DNA from: Nymphaea colorata
Lineage: Eukaryota; Streptophyta; Magnoliopsida; Nymphaeales; Nymphaeaceae
NCBI RefSeq assembly: GCF_008831285.2
Contig: NC_045141.1
Span: 12,512,106 to 12,576,105 of the forward strand
Reading direction: 5' to 3'
Length of the DNA: 64,000 bases
Of this stretch, positions 34,746-46,930 are shown one piece after another (within the stretch, counting starts at the first letter, position 1; the number at the start of each line of letters is the position of its first letter). Position numbers and translations under genes: made by a program. Below the pieces are notes generated by a model. The model was not told the origin of the DNA. It saw nothing but the letters and a program-made list of their open reading frames with translations, and ran no database searches.

Positions 34746-35053
34746 AAGCCTGTCAATTGATGTGTAATGCACATGAGCAGTTGAATTTTCCTCTTCTTAC
34801 CTATCCTCACTTTTTTGTGATGCTCATAATTTGTTTTCTCCGTATATATCCAAAACTATTTTGTGTTCATATTAAAACATATCCTCACGTTCCTGTTTCT
34901 GACTATGTAAAGGTGGCAGTCATCAAGAACCTTGAACCCTTCTGTACAAGATGGACTGACAGGGTTCTACAAAGTGGATGTGGACACTCCTGCTGATGAT
35001 TGGATAAATGTGCCTAAGTTCTATGACATCCTGGTGTTTAATACTGGCCATTG

Positions 35054-37132
35054 GTAATTTTCTTTAACCCTTTACATGTTAATACGTATGCATGTAAAAT
35101 GTCCTTTAAAGAACTTCTTAGAGATATACTACGTGTGATTCTAGTCAAAATATAACAATACTGCAGTGGTTTGATTTTGAATATTTTTTTTAAGTGTGGA
35201 CCATAATAAGCCACTTAAGATAATGACAGACAGGAACACATGGAAGTGTATATTTCTGGGTATACATTCTCCATTAAAATGTGGAGTATTTGGACCCATG
35301 ATACTTTATTTTGGCATTCAATGGTTTAGTAGTCTTAGATAGTTAGATGCCTACACCCACTCTTTAATGAAGCAACAGTTTTTCGATATTATGTGTTTTT
35401 ACGTCTATGTGTGCTAGATACTTATGGCTGTTTGCCTGTTTAAAATGTCATGTTGCACCTTGTGTACCTATTTGAAATGGATTCAAGTGTAGGTCATTAA
35501 GCAATTCAATTGTTTCTGCTTTCTGTTACTAGATTGATATATTAGTTGGTTTTGTATAAATTTACCTCTTTAATCAATTCATCACTTCTTGCAACTTTCT
35601 ACTTAAGCATTCTACTTTTCATTTTTGTGGTTGTCTGAGGCAATTAGGCCATGCTTTTTGTGCAGAAAGAAGAGATAAGGAGAGATCGGGTGGGGGAAGA
35701 GAGGAAAGGGTGGTGTTATTTCTCTTTAAGTTATGTGGGTGGACGTTCCTTTTGGCAGTCTTCAACCTGAAGAAATTCTTGTCAAAATAGATGGTTAAGA
35801 ATCAAGAGGGAATGAGGTTCCATGGGTTAACTATGGGTTTAATGGTCGTGATGTCGTTAGTGAACATGTGGAATAAAACCAATGTAATAAATATATAGTA
35901 GTTTCATTACATAAATTGGAAAATTTCATTTTAAATGTCATATGAAGCTTCTTCCTCAAACTGATATTTGAATTTAAATTAGCTTCAAGAAACAAAAAAG
36001 CGAAAACAATTTTAGTGTTGAACAACATTGTGGGAGGGATTATATACCGATAGTTTCTGGAAGGCATAACCTCAAAAAGGCCCGTTCTAAGAAGACAAAA
36101 GCAAAAGGGAGAAAGAAAGAGAAGAAATGCGTTCATGATCACTTTTGTGGCCTTGTAGAAGTATGAGAAAATGCCGGAATGATATCTCATGACCCATAAC
36201 AATATAATTGGTTCATAAATCATGTAAATGTATCTATTAGCACCATCCTCAAATGGTGATTCCCCCCAAACCCCACTCCCCCCCCACCCCAAAGCAAGTT
36301 TCAGAAACCAGAATCTTTGTTCTCATTCTTGTGATGATCACTATGTGAAGAAGTTTCCAACAGCCTGAGTATGTCTCGAATGACTGATTTGAATAGCTTT
36401 AAACAACATTGGCAAGTTCTAATGCACTTAATAATCTTTAACAAAGAGCATGGTTGAGTGCAGAAAGCCATCAATGACGAGCATAAAAAGTTGATATATT
36501 AATTCATTACAAAATTCTTAAAAAACATAGTTATAAGCTTAGGCAAAAACCCCAATATATACTGATCATGAAGGTTGAGCAAGCCGTTTGGTGCTCTCTG
36601 CTGGTTAGTTCAGCTGGTTAATATTTTGCTGACTGGAAAATAAAGCAGAAAAATAAAAATTTAAAGATTACAAATAAATAAAACTACAAATACAAGATAA
36701 CTACTATGCACATGCACGAGAGACACATATTCTAACACACTGTCCTTAGTGTTTGGCTGGTCGATTTGCATTACTTTCATAAGTAGAAAGCTTGTTTCTT
36801 TGTTTAGTTTCTAAAGAATTTCTGTAGGCCATGAAGCTTTGTTCAGTTCACAATCCCATTCTGAAGTTGCCAACTTTATTGCTTAAATTACCTGGATAGA
36901 AAATTTATTTGATTTGATTTACTTTTTATATATTTTCCTTCACATTATTTACTTCCAGATGGGATTTATGGCTTTCATAAAAGCTTTCTTGTATGGTCCT
37001 AGATTCCTTTTTTTTTTTTTAAGCAAGTTGTCTCATCTCATGTGCAGTTATTATGGCGGACTCTAACTGTGCATGATAATGACTGCAAAATATGAAGTGA
37101 TGACCATTTTAGCTATTGGTGTTGTGATTCAG
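35054..37132 (+). other. Intron 2 of the TBL pseudogene
   Basis: A 2.1 kb intron with GTAATT donor and ATTCAG acceptor. No nested gene or clear repeat; a few spurious open stretches. Confidence 0.55.
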
Positions 37133-37434
37133 GTGGGGAGAAGACAAATTTCCAGATGACAAACCACTTGTTTTTTACAAAAAAGGTAGCCAGATTCTTC
37201 CATGCCCTGATATAAGAGATGGTCTCCAGGAAGTTCTCAAAAATATGATTCCTTACATTCAAAGTGAAGTTCCTGAAAGGGTCTTCAAGTTTTGGTGCAG
37301 ACAGTCTCCAAGGCATTCTATGGCGGTGAATGGAACAAAAATGGTAGTTGTTTACTTAAGAATCCTCTTGGTGAGGACCAGGTATAATTTGATATTATAA
37401 TTTTATCCGATATTATAACTTTTTTTGTGTTCCA

Positions 37435-37905
37435 CTATGTCACACGGGTTCTCCTCTTAAGGAGGAGTACCCGCACGGTATGGGTACGGTGCAGGTACGG
37501 GTACGGCCTTGGGTGCGGCAAGGGTGCAGTCAACGCAGTACCGAGCAAATTTGTCCAGTTTTTGAGTTGAAAATTAAAAATCCCTCTCTCTTTTCCTGAT
37601 TCCTTTTTCACTCTAAACCTTTCTTGTACATAGTTCCTCACAAATTTTCATTTAAAATCTTCCATACAATGTTTCGAAAATTGATCCCTTCTCTATAACT
37701 TGACTCTTCGATAATAGTGTGAGCCATAACCATAGCGATGTCAATATATCTTAAAAGTGTGACCTGTTGCTCCTTCTAATCTTGATGATACGACGGAGAA
37801 TCAAGAAAGCTGATATATTTGTATGTTAATTACTTTCATACTGTGTTTTGGATCATGATTTATGAATATGTTATTTATTTTGAAATTTTTGGACACACAC
37901 ACACA

Positions 37906-37999
<94 letters not shown>

Positions 38000-38085
38000 T
38001 GTGTGTGTGTACGGCTGTACCTCCGCACCCAAATTTTTTCAAGATGGTCCGTACCCGCACCCATACCCGTACCTATGTGACATAG
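37435..38085. mobile_element. Non-autonomous hAT element (651 bp) in intron 3
   Basis: Ends CTATGTCACACGGGT and (right, reverse complement) CTATGTCACATAGGTACGGG. Flanking 8 bp GTGTTCCA and GTCTTCCA (7 of 8; 37427-37434 and 38086-38093). The ends carry GTACGGGTACGG-type repeats like the 788 bp element at 29278. Inside sits a long inverted repeat formed by CA, TA and TG arrays. It occupies most of intron 3 of the TBL pseudogene (37382-38142). Confidence 0.9.
37893..38010. repeat. Inverted repeat of (CA)n-(TA)n-(TG)n
   Basis: ACACACACACAGAC on the left, about 90 bp of uninterrupted TA, then GTCTGTGTGTGTGT on the right. The whole 118 bp is one near-perfect palindrome and could extrude as a cruciform. 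It lies inside the hAT element at 37435. Confidence 0.95.
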
Positions 38086-38415
38086 GTCTTCCATTAAATA
38101 TTATATGCTGTTTTTGGCATTAACAATTTGATATATCAACAGATTGAAGCTTGGTTCAATCCAAAGAATAATGGGGTGAACAGAGAATCAAGAGAACTGA
38201 ATTCCATTATCAGGCAGAGTTCACTGGACTCAGTCGATCTGACTCATTTGAGTGAGTTCAGAGCACATGCTCATCCAGCAATCTGGTTGGGAAGAAAAGA
38301 TGCAGTGTCCATATGGGGTCAGGATTGCATGCACTAGTGCTTGCCTGGAGTTCCTCACACATGGGTTGATATTCTTGCAGCACTCATTAAGGAGTACAGT
38401 TTTGAGAAGGGTTGA

Positions 38416-41400
38416 TATATCTCTCCCTTCTGTTCGTGGATTATTGTCATCCCTATGGAGTAGAGAAGCAAAGCGACTCATCCAATTTTCAATCCTCAAG
38501 CAACTTCCAGCTACCTAAGATGATAATAAGTTTGTTTTATTTTCTTTCATTTTTGGATTTACTACCTAGTCAGGGTTGAAGGCTTCCTATTAGTTTGAAA
38601 AAAGCTCAAAAGAAGATGGCTGTCATAGTTATTACTTCAGCCATTGGGGATGATTGAGGGTGTGAATCTGTTATTGCTTTTGTAAAAGAGACAGCCTCGG
38701 ATTAACTTGAGGATGAATGTGGCAAGAATCAGGTGGCTACGGCAGGAAGCCAGTGTACTTGTTGAAGTTAAGCTTCTCAATTCTGATAGCTTTCCGTCTC
38801 TGCTTATTTGCTGGTAAAATTAAGCATTATTTTCTATGTTAGCCATTAACCTGTGTGTGTGCATGCATGTGCACACACCTGCTGACAGTTATCATGATAA
38901 ATAATGTGGAAGAATATTGGTTGTGGAGACAAGGAAAGGGCCAATTCAAGCCACATTATGTGTTCTTGCACTTTCAGCTTCATTTTCATGTTCCTGAATT
39001 GTGTACTGACCCTTTTCCATTGTTCCATGTCATGAAGGTACTCCTATGGTGCGGTCCAAAGCTTTTGTGCTTCCAGTAAGAAGCAGCCTAAAAAAGCATT
39101 CTATAAAATGTTCCTGGGTTGCATCTCGGCACACAAGCATGTATACAGTAATATATGCTTGCTCCTCTGTCGCCTAGAGCTAATGTTGCAAGGGAACATA
39201 ATTTCGCTATTTCTTCTATCAGAAGCAGGGTCATATCGCCCTCAGAGGGTGCTTTCTGCATACTAATCTATGAAAGCCCTGTGCAGCTGTGCTTGATGCC
39301 TGATAGCTAAAGGACTCGTCCATTATTGTTGTCCCCAGACACTGCTGGTAAGTGCGTCCACATAAAATATGGAAGCCCGCAATTGATATTTGATCTGGTC
39401 AATGCCTCATACAGGTGGATTTTATGTTTGCACCTTTGCAGCTTCTAGTGACTTGTCGAACCATTTGGATGTAGAACTCTTAGTCGTGGTTGATAAAGGT
39501 TGATCGCCCAAAATCCAGGACTTTGTCTGTTTCTTTTTGCTCGAGGTTTGGAAAATAGATCCAACAAAATACATGCAAAAGAGTAATGACAACGACTGCT
39601 GCTCGCATTACTCTCCATGTTCTCTCTCTCTCTCTCTCTCTTTTAACTTTTTTTTTCCCTCGTGTTTTGCTTCATGGAGCTTCATTTATGCGAGGATTGC
39701 CCCCAAATTTTCTGACTGCCATGCTTGTTGGTATCGTTTCCTTTCTCTCGCCTGTGAGTATAACAGTTGCCTCCACTTGGGGCACACTATAATAGCAGTG
39801 TGTTAAATAGAAAGTTCAGGGGATTGACATCATATGACGAGTACTTGATGCATGAAATCCAAGAATTTCACCTGTCTGAACCACTTGGATAATTTCTCTG
39901 GATCTCCATATGGTGAAATTCTACAAGATAAAAGGGTATTTTCCATATGGAAACTGGCAGTGATCGGATCTAATGAAATTGGAAGGTGCTAACAAGACAC
40001 TATCCTGTCTCAAACATCTTAAAGTAAATAGGTTGTTTCCTACCTTTTACTTTTTAACATTAAGCATTTAAGGTTAAATATTTGAATAACATTGTCTCCT
40101 TTTCCAATAAGATGAGTTAAGTACTCTTAGAAGAAAGAAGATTAATTAGGAGGGAACCTTGATAAATAAACCCATCTGTCTGAGTACAGAACCTTTCCTA
40201 AGCTAATTACTAGTTGAAGCAACAGGAAATAGATTTGTTGTTAACTGTGAACGTTGTATGGGTTTGACAGTCGCACCAAGGCCACAATGTGGATTCCTGA
40301 ATTGCTTATACATCAGAAAGATAGTTTAAGTACGTGCTCAAATTCAACTTAAACTGGTGTTAAGTATACAGGAAGGTGAATTTCAAGTTAAAATCCTATT
40401 TCAAGAGATCAAAACAATTAGGTGAAGCTTAGCTTTGTGTGGTAGCATTAGAAAGAGGTATTTTTCATGTTTAAAATCGTTTTCAAGAGATCGTCAATTA
40501 GGTGGAGCCTTATGCTGCAACAGTTAAAGTAAAAGCAAAATCACCTGCAAGCGTGAAATTAGTTCCGGAAAACTCTCTTAGTTTCTCTGGTAAATTTTGA
40601 GACTTGAATGTTGTATACTTCCCTAGTTCGTAGGCTAGGAGTCATGTTCAATCCATGTTTTGTCGCCTGAATGTCAGTAATCTGCTAATCACGAAAGACA
40701 GACCAACTTCTCAACTAACCCACGTGAACTAAGCTCAAATTCTCAGTTTCCTTTTTCTCTCGCCTTGGTTCGGTTGAAGCACATCCAAGGCAATAATTTT
40801 CTTCTGATCTTCTGATGAGGGTATCTTAAAAAAAATGACTGGCAGTTGTATGAGAGATATAGTTATCTGTTGAATTGACTTTCTGTTTCCGTAGTTATGA
40901 TTCTTTATTGTAGATTGTCATTGTTCTTCTTTATTATTTTCTTGATTTCTTTCTTATGGTTGAACCTTTCGTGGTTTCCTAAGTTGAATCGAGTGCAAGA
41001 AGGATGAAGACTTGAATAGTGCAAACAAAAGGTGGATTGATAAATGAAAGGTATATTTGTTTTTCTTCGTTATTAATCTTCACCTAATCCTAGTTCATCT
41101 TGAGGTTGGTGCCGCGAGTCCCCTTTTTTTTTTCGAAAGAAAGTCTCCAAGGCTGTTAATGGTGCTGCGTAAGCCTTAAAAGACTTCATGAATACAACAC
41201 CATGAAATATCCCAGAATGCAAATTGGCATGTATAAAACTTGATTTACGATAGCCATTTTAGCACGCTTTACTATCTTTCTTGCTCTTATCACATAATTT
41301 CCTGTTTGCACAAATAAGAATGTGAAATGGTGACGACATAGTTTTGAGAATTTGGCTTTTTTAGCTGCACCATCGCCCGAGATCATGTTTCCATGTATTT

Positions 41401-42386
41401 GGATTAAAGGAATCCAAATTGTTCAGTGAACATTATACCTCAAATCTCATTGTTTTCAGATAAGAGAAAACCTGTAAAGTTAATTGCAGTCTGCCTTCCC
41501 GTCTCCGACTGTCTCACTAATGTTTTGTTTCTCCATCGAGAAGTGGGCGCCCTTGTCCAAATTAGTTTTGGGAAGAATAGCGGCACAGTGACTTGCACAA
41601 GAACACTTCAATTTTCAATATTACATTTTAGAACTAGAGGGTAGATGGTTGTTGATCGAGTGTCCTAGATCTTTCTTTACGACAGTCAGACTATCGGTTT
41701 CAGATCTTTTATTTTCTGAAATAAATGGTTGTTTCAAGCTTTTCCTTCGTATCTTGTTACTCAACTCCTTTTTCATCTACAACAAAAATGAAAACTTACT
41801 AACATAAAGAAAAAAATTAGGCTAGAAAATGCGACAACATTCCACAGCATCATCTTCGCAATTTCAGGAAGAGACTTTTGAACTAAACCATGCTTCATAT
41901 CAGAAACCAAAATAGAAGATCGAAATGAGAATTCAGCACAACACTGCTCTTCAGTTGCCCCTTTACACGAGTTCGATTTATTAGATTACTGACACAAGTC
42001 TGGCTTGAACGCATGTAATATTTGGTATAGCAAAATGAACGGTTACTAAATGGACCAGATACCGCTTCAGATTTGTCGCCCGGTGAATTTTATTTGTTCG
42101 AATGGAGATCAAAAACTTGATTATACACGCAAATAATTGGATTAATTAATTGCTTTCTTCAATTGGAATTACAGTTTCATGTCTGGTGTCGCCTTGAAAG
42201 TGTCAATGTGATAGAGATCTCAAATCCTGAAAAGTGAGGTCAACAGTGTCCTCAAACCCCGTTGTGGACTTCGACCTCCCGTTGTCAGTGAGCGGAGAAA
42301 TAAACAGAACCCTTCAGGAAAATTCTCTTTTTTCTAAGCCAACAATTACCACCACCACCACCACCACCATAGCCACCACCCGTCTA
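38416..42386. other. Non-coding stretch between TBL pseudogene and plastid-type gene
   Basis: No gene recognised in 4 kb. A (CT)n array is at about 39620-39642. Two diverged copies of TTTCAAGAGATC...CAATTAGGTG(A/G)AGC at about 40398 and 40480 form a short tandem repeat. 42120-42386 precedes the gene at 42387 and ends in an (ACC)n run. Confidence 0.4.
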
Positions 42387-42893
42387 ATGGCGTTGGCAGT
42401 TTGCCTTCCATCTACTCAGTCCCTCTCTGATCTAGCAACATCCTCAAAATCCCCAATAATGAGAACCAAAGCCCCATCAGCCGCCAGACAATTGAGCTCC
42501 AGCACCATCAGCTGCAGCAGCAATCAAGACGCGAGGTTCGCGGCAGAGCTGAGGGCACAGACTATGAAGCACAAGGTCTCTGGCCTCCAGATAACGGAAA
42601 CCATGAAGAAGAGCAGGATCCTTCTCTTCGACGCCCTGTGCGAACACTCGGGCTTGAGAGCGGAGGAGATGAGTAAGAAATGGGCGGGACTCAGTGAATC
42701 AGAGAAGACAGACTGCCTCAAGGGATTCATTGCAGAATGGGGCGCCCGTTTCCTGCCTCTCTCGTTGAAATCGGTAAGAGGAATGGTTGAGGAGCATGTC
42801 TATGAAGGGAATCCCCGCCGTAGGTCATCCCCATCATTATCTGTCTCCGTTCTGCAGAGACTGAAGGATTTTCTGGTTATTGGCAACAACTAG
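42387..42893 (+). CDS. Unrecognised small protein with plastid-transit-like N-terminus
   Basis: One exon, 168 residues from the ATG at 42387 (MALAVCLPSTQ...); the frame is open further upstream but has no other Met, and codes for a low-complexity Thr run from an (ACC)n repeat. Residues 1-45 are Ser/Ala/Thr-rich, basic and nearly free of acidic residues, as in chloroplast transit peptides. Residues about 50-140 look helical: RFAAELRAQTMKHKV, KKSRILLFDALCEHSGL, SKKWAGLSESEKTDCLKGF, and WGARFLPLSLKSVRGMVEEH. The tail is basic and Ser-rich. I do not recognise the family. Codon use and balanced composition argue for a real gene; function unknown. Confidence 0.6.
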   Translation: MALAVCLPSTQSLSDLATSSKSPIMRTKAPSAARQLSSSTISCSSNQDARFAAELRAQTMKHKVSGLQITETMKKSRILLFDALCEHSGLRAEEMSKKWAGLSESEKTDCLKGFIAEWGARFLPLSLKSVRGMVEEHVYEGNPRRRSSPSLSVSVLQRLKDFLVIGNN

Positions 42894-44165
42894 TTCCCTT
42901 TCCCCCTTTAGTCACATTTGTGTATTTGATGTTTCAATCTCTTTTGGTATTTGATTTGTTTCGTGGGATCATCTTCAAGTGGGTCATTTACTATTGGGTT
43001 TATGTGTTTATTGGTTCTGGTGAGGAGTAAGGATGGTGGGTGTACAATGTCTTATTTAATGCAAAAGGATAAGAATCCTGTTCTTTTTGGGGGGCGAGTG
43101 ATCGAGTTTGGTGTTCAATTATTTGCTGTTGCATAACGACAGGGTCATGATATTATTTCTTGACCTCGATTTGATTTTTTTCCTCTTTTCTTTTTCTTTT
43201 TTATGTGATTCTGCAACTGCCACAATCAACAAACAGTTGATCCCTTCTGCATTGCTTTTTGAATTCTGACCAGAAAGAAATGATTTGCATTGCCCGTGGA
43301 ATTGATTGGTCTTGCTCATGTTCGGTGGTATTTGATTTTTCTGGTCCCTTGTGCATGAACTTATTGATTCCTGACAAGAAACGAAATCATATTCTTGCCC
43401 TTGGAATTGTTGGTCCTGCTCATTTTTAATTAGAATTTGATCCAACCTTCCCTTTACGTGATGCAATTGGATTCTGACAGGAAAGGAAATTGTAGTCGCT
43501 TGCTGCTCTTTATTGTGGCCTTTCTCCATTCTTTATGAAATTATTTGACAATAATAAAATGGAATCTTGATGTGCGAATTGCTTGGACTTGCTTATTTTT
43601 GTGAATACTTCTGTAACTCTGCCTTTTTTCAACTCACAAGAGTAACTGTTGATGATTGAAGAAAAAATTGTTGAAAAGGTTGAATTTTCTGATTTTGTGT
43701 GATTATCTTTTCCCGAATGAGATGCCTTTATCTTCCTTCGAGGAAAAAAAATTATCAACCATATGTGACAGCCCATGACTGCAATCAATTTGGTGCAGAA
43801 GTTGAGATCTTATGCTTGACATCTTCCCGGCATTTAATAGGATAAAAAGGAGGGGGAAAATGACGACACAGTTCTGTAAAATCACGATCCCTGGCACCAA
43901 TAATTTATTCAATCATTAAAGGTCCCAGTTTTTATTGTTTCATGATCCAACTTTTGCCCCACCTTCACTGTTTTAAATGTGAGCACCATATGAGCAACTA
44001 TGAGGCACATGGCTAGTGTACATTTATCAGGATCCTCCTACCTCCCTCCCCATGTATTGCTTTGAAAATTCAAAATGAAAGCTTTTAAGCAAAGGAAACT
44101 TTCATTCCGTAGTCAAAAGGACCATTCTGATATATTAATTATAGAGATAAAGGGTGGTAGTTGTG
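42894..44165. other. Downstream region of the 42387 gene
   Basis: Presumed 3' UTR then non-coding DNA, including the tandem repeats at 43255-43500. No further gene seen. Confidence 0.4.
43255..43500. repeat. About 104 bp tandem repeat, three units plus a partial
   Basis: Units start GAATTCTGACCAGAAAG (about 43261), GATTCCTGACAAGAAACG (43366) and GATTCTGACAGGAAAGG (about 43470), spacing 105 and 103, each with TTGGAATTG...TTGG(A/T)CTTGCTCAT. A weaker fourth copy is near 43560-43600. Confidence 0.8.
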
Positions 44166-44170
44166 GGATA

Positions 44171-44515
44171 TATTCTCTTCTTAACTATCTCTCTGTAATC
44201 TTGTTTAAAACTATTTTATGGCTCTAGATTGAGTAATTGTAGCCCTTGCTTCCTTACGTATACTTCATGGCTTAGCCACCATATTGAAGGGTGAGGGTGC
44301 ATTCTCTGTGTGCGTGAGATATATACATATATATATATATGTATATTCTCTTCTTAACTATCTCTGTAATCTTGTTTAAAACTATTTTATGGCTCTAGAT
44401 TCAATAATTCTAGCCCTTGCTTCCTTACGTATACTTCATGGCTTAGCCACCATATTGGAGGTTGAGGGTGCATTCTCTGTGTGCGTGAGATATATATATA
44501 TATATATATATATGT
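44171..44515. repeat. 173 bp tandem duplication
   Basis: Units 44171-44343 and 44344-44515 differ at few sites (CTCTCTGTAATC against CTCTGTAATC; GATTGAGTAATTG against GATTCAATAATTC). Each ends in a TA array; a (GA)n array (about 44514-44537) follows the second. Confidence 0.92.
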
Positions 44516-44539
44516 AGAGAGAGAGAGAGAGAGAGAGGA

Positions 44540-46037
44540 GGGTGGTTCTTTCATGCTTCCACCAGAGGACGGTAACTGTGGTCCAAAACTTCATTATGGA
44601 ACAGATAAAGCTGGGCCATGAAAGTTTTTGCAGTCATGATTTCCAGAATTGAATTGGGAAAGGTGAAGATCTCTCCTTTATTGTTGAAATTCCGTTATGG
44701 AAATAGACGAATGTCGGAACTCGCTTTTTTCCCTATCAAATGGACTTCTACATGAGCTGCATGGTAAGATTTGGTTTGGATGTGGAATCCCCATGACAGA
44801 GTTTGGCATCAGAACTTTCTGCTGATCCACATCGGGTGATTATATTCAGGAAAAGTTCAATGTTGCTGAAGCTAAAGTAACATCTTCTCTTCTCAAGTTC
44901 TATCAGATGCTGGTTCTCAAGCTGCTTGGGTGGGAAAAGAATTGCCTTTTTTTTATTTGAGAAAAGAATCAAGTATTTTGGAAGTAGCGTAGACTATTTC
45001 GTGGTTATTTTCTTCACTAATAACAACCCATATATGTGTATGTAAAACTTTCCCTTGTATAGCTAATTCCTCTTCAGTTACAAACGTTAAGCTTGTGCCT
45101 AATGCAAATAACTGATTCCACCGACTCTTAGATGTAGGAAGCACTCATGCATTAGGAAGCACTCACACATCAACAGTATAGCAGATCTTCTGACAAACAA
45201 CTTTTGGGAATACGCCAAAGAGGCCAAAACCCCTCATCTTTTCCTCATGCCCTTAAGGTACATACTGCTTTAGGACTTGGGTGGCAAGTGGAACACCACT
45301 CAACTAGAGTGTCGCGCATCTGTTTTTTACAGTGTAAAAGAATAGCACCCACAGGAATCTAACTGATGACCTGACTTTCATTGGCCTACCAGTTCAGCCA
45401 GCTATGCTATATTTAAACCTGGGAATTGCATGTTAATTTAAAGGCATACTCATTCTTGTACTATTCATTTGGCCTTATTGCTTGACCAAAAGAAACGTCA
45501 GAATTTTATTATGATATTTTCCCACAGTAACCGTTTATTATTGTGTGGTACCTTTTGAAAGCATTTACAAAGGCCCTGGTAGTTGGTACAGTCAGTTAGG
45601 TCTGTCCTGTTTCGCCTTGTTTTATATAAGATGAGCATTAATGGTTTGTCAAATTGTGGACATCACTTGCTTCTTGCTACATATATACGAACTGCCAGCT
45701 CAAAAGCATCCACTTGAAATGTTTTCACTGAATAAGTCTCCCTGAACTTGCATCAACTATTCATATTTACTAGTTGTGGCAATTTGATACAAGTTTTCCT
45801 TGGATGGGCAATTTTCCCCAGAGTGTGAAAACTTCAAAAGTTTCACATATGAAGACCTGATTGTTAATATATATGTCTTTAACCGCAAGATCCGTAAGTT
45901 ATACATATGCAGGAACTGCTGTTGTAACACTATTTTACCAGTTCTAACAGGAGGAAACCACAGAGGATGTGAGACTCAGTTCCACTTTCAATGATGTAAA
46001 ACCACATGGCCAGTACCCACATGTAGAGGCTTTGTTG
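44540..46037. other. Non-coding stretch
   Basis: No gene or clear repeat recognised. Short open stretches on both strands lack any family resemblance. Confidence 0.35.
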
Positions 46038-46270
46038 CTAGGGGTGGAGGCAGAGGAGCCGACAGGGGCCATGGTGCCTGCCTCCTCCCCACCCTCAGAT
46101 TTTTAGAATATCAAAATTTTACTTGTAAACTTCAAAAATATTAGTTTATCATATATAAAAAATTTGAAAAAAACTATGTTCTTGTCCCTTGTCCCTGTTT
46201 AAATTTTGGAACTATAGTTTAGCTCTTGCAATGAAAATCTCATAGCTTCACCACGGCTTCGTCACTAGTA
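46038..46270. repeat. Possible degraded MITE
   Basis: The left end CTAGGGGTGGAGGCAGAGG and right end GCTTCACCACGGCTTCGTC-ACTAG resemble the GGAGGC/GAAGCC inverted ends of a common plant MITE type, with an AT-rich centre. The ends match poorly and no target duplication was found. Confidence 0.35.
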
Positions 46271-46389
46271 TCTACACGTAGAGATTCTACCTACCTAGTC
46301 TTGCACAGAATGAGGTGTTCATGGGCTTTGAACTTGAACTACCTTTGAAGTATTAGTACACCTCCAACCTCAGTGTCTATACCAACTTA

Positions 46390-46930
46390 GTTTGGCATAA
46401 ACGTGGTGTTTGGATTTGAAATTGCAATTCTTTTCTAGGAAAAGATGTTTACTTTTAATCACATTTAAGTAAAAAGTAGTTCACAAAGCTTGCTTGGAGC
46501 CAACTATAAGAATTGGTTGTTTTTTGGTTTAAACTACTTGTATTCATCAAGAGTACACATTTAACTATTCACCTGAATACACCAACTTAGGTCTGTAGTT
46601 GGACCGATTGAGGTTGAAATTATGTGCTTAGTTTCAAGCTTGTTTTTATCTGAAGGGTTTGATATAAGAAATCCATACAAGGACGTGAGAATTGGAAGTT
46701 CAACGACATAAAACTATGTAGTTTGCACAAAGAAAGGATGCTTAAGGTTTGTTTAAAAAATCATTTACCAAGTTTGGTTGGAGTAAGTTCCAAGAACTGG
46801 TTGTTTCAATTTTTAAACCACCTATATTCATGAAGAGTATACTCTAAAGGTCTAGTTAGACTGACCCACCAGGTTGCAACTGTTGTTTGGTTTCAAGTAT
46901 CTTTTTATTTTAGAGGGTTTTATATGATAG
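46390..46930. repeat. Old tandem duplication of about 280 bp
   Basis: Blocks at about 46480-46665 and 46760-46925 share AAGCTTG(C)TTGGAG...AAGAACTGGTTGTTT, CATCAAGAGTA and GGTTTCAAG...TTTTTAT...GAGGGTTT. Both are clearly diverged. Confidence 0.55.

Larger units (their letters stand above)
31778..34912 (+). other. Intron 1 of the TBL pseudogene
   Basis: A 3.1 kb intron starting GTAAGT and ending AAAG. It carries one complete inserted element (33227-33967) and two fragments sharing its GTTGTAAAA/GGTGTAGCATA words (about 32882-32945 and 34187-34745). Otherwise AT-rich. Confidence 0.6.
31157..38415 (+). pseudogene. TBL12/13-like trichome birefringence-like protein, four exons, disrupted
   Basis: Exons about 31157-31777, 34913-35053, 37133-37381 and 38143-38415 splice with GT-AG borders and keep phase (for example GA|G TGG gives Glu-Trp). 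The protein has an N-terminal signal anchor (LTLFLLLLASTFISICSSF), the TBL domain (CDYQRGRWVY, CPFHRNAWNC, WLPWNCNLPHI) and the PC-esterase domain (FIG-DSLNENF, NVTVGYHRAVLLARYEW, WINVPKFYDILVFNTGHWWG, DPAIWLG-like HPAIWLGRKDAV, GQDCMH). TBL proteins are Golgi enzymes that acetylate wall polysaccharides; GDS and DxxH carry the catalytic residues. Damage: single-base frameshifts near 31416, 31505, 31611 (inside GDS) and 37316, and TAG at 38335-38337 where family members have Trp after DCMH. Wording is closest to the TBL12/13 type, from memory only. Confidence 0.85.

Noticed and set aside
37801-38094. Open stretches on both strands at the TA palindrome
   Set aside because: Pure Ile-Tyr repeat translation inside a hAT MITE.
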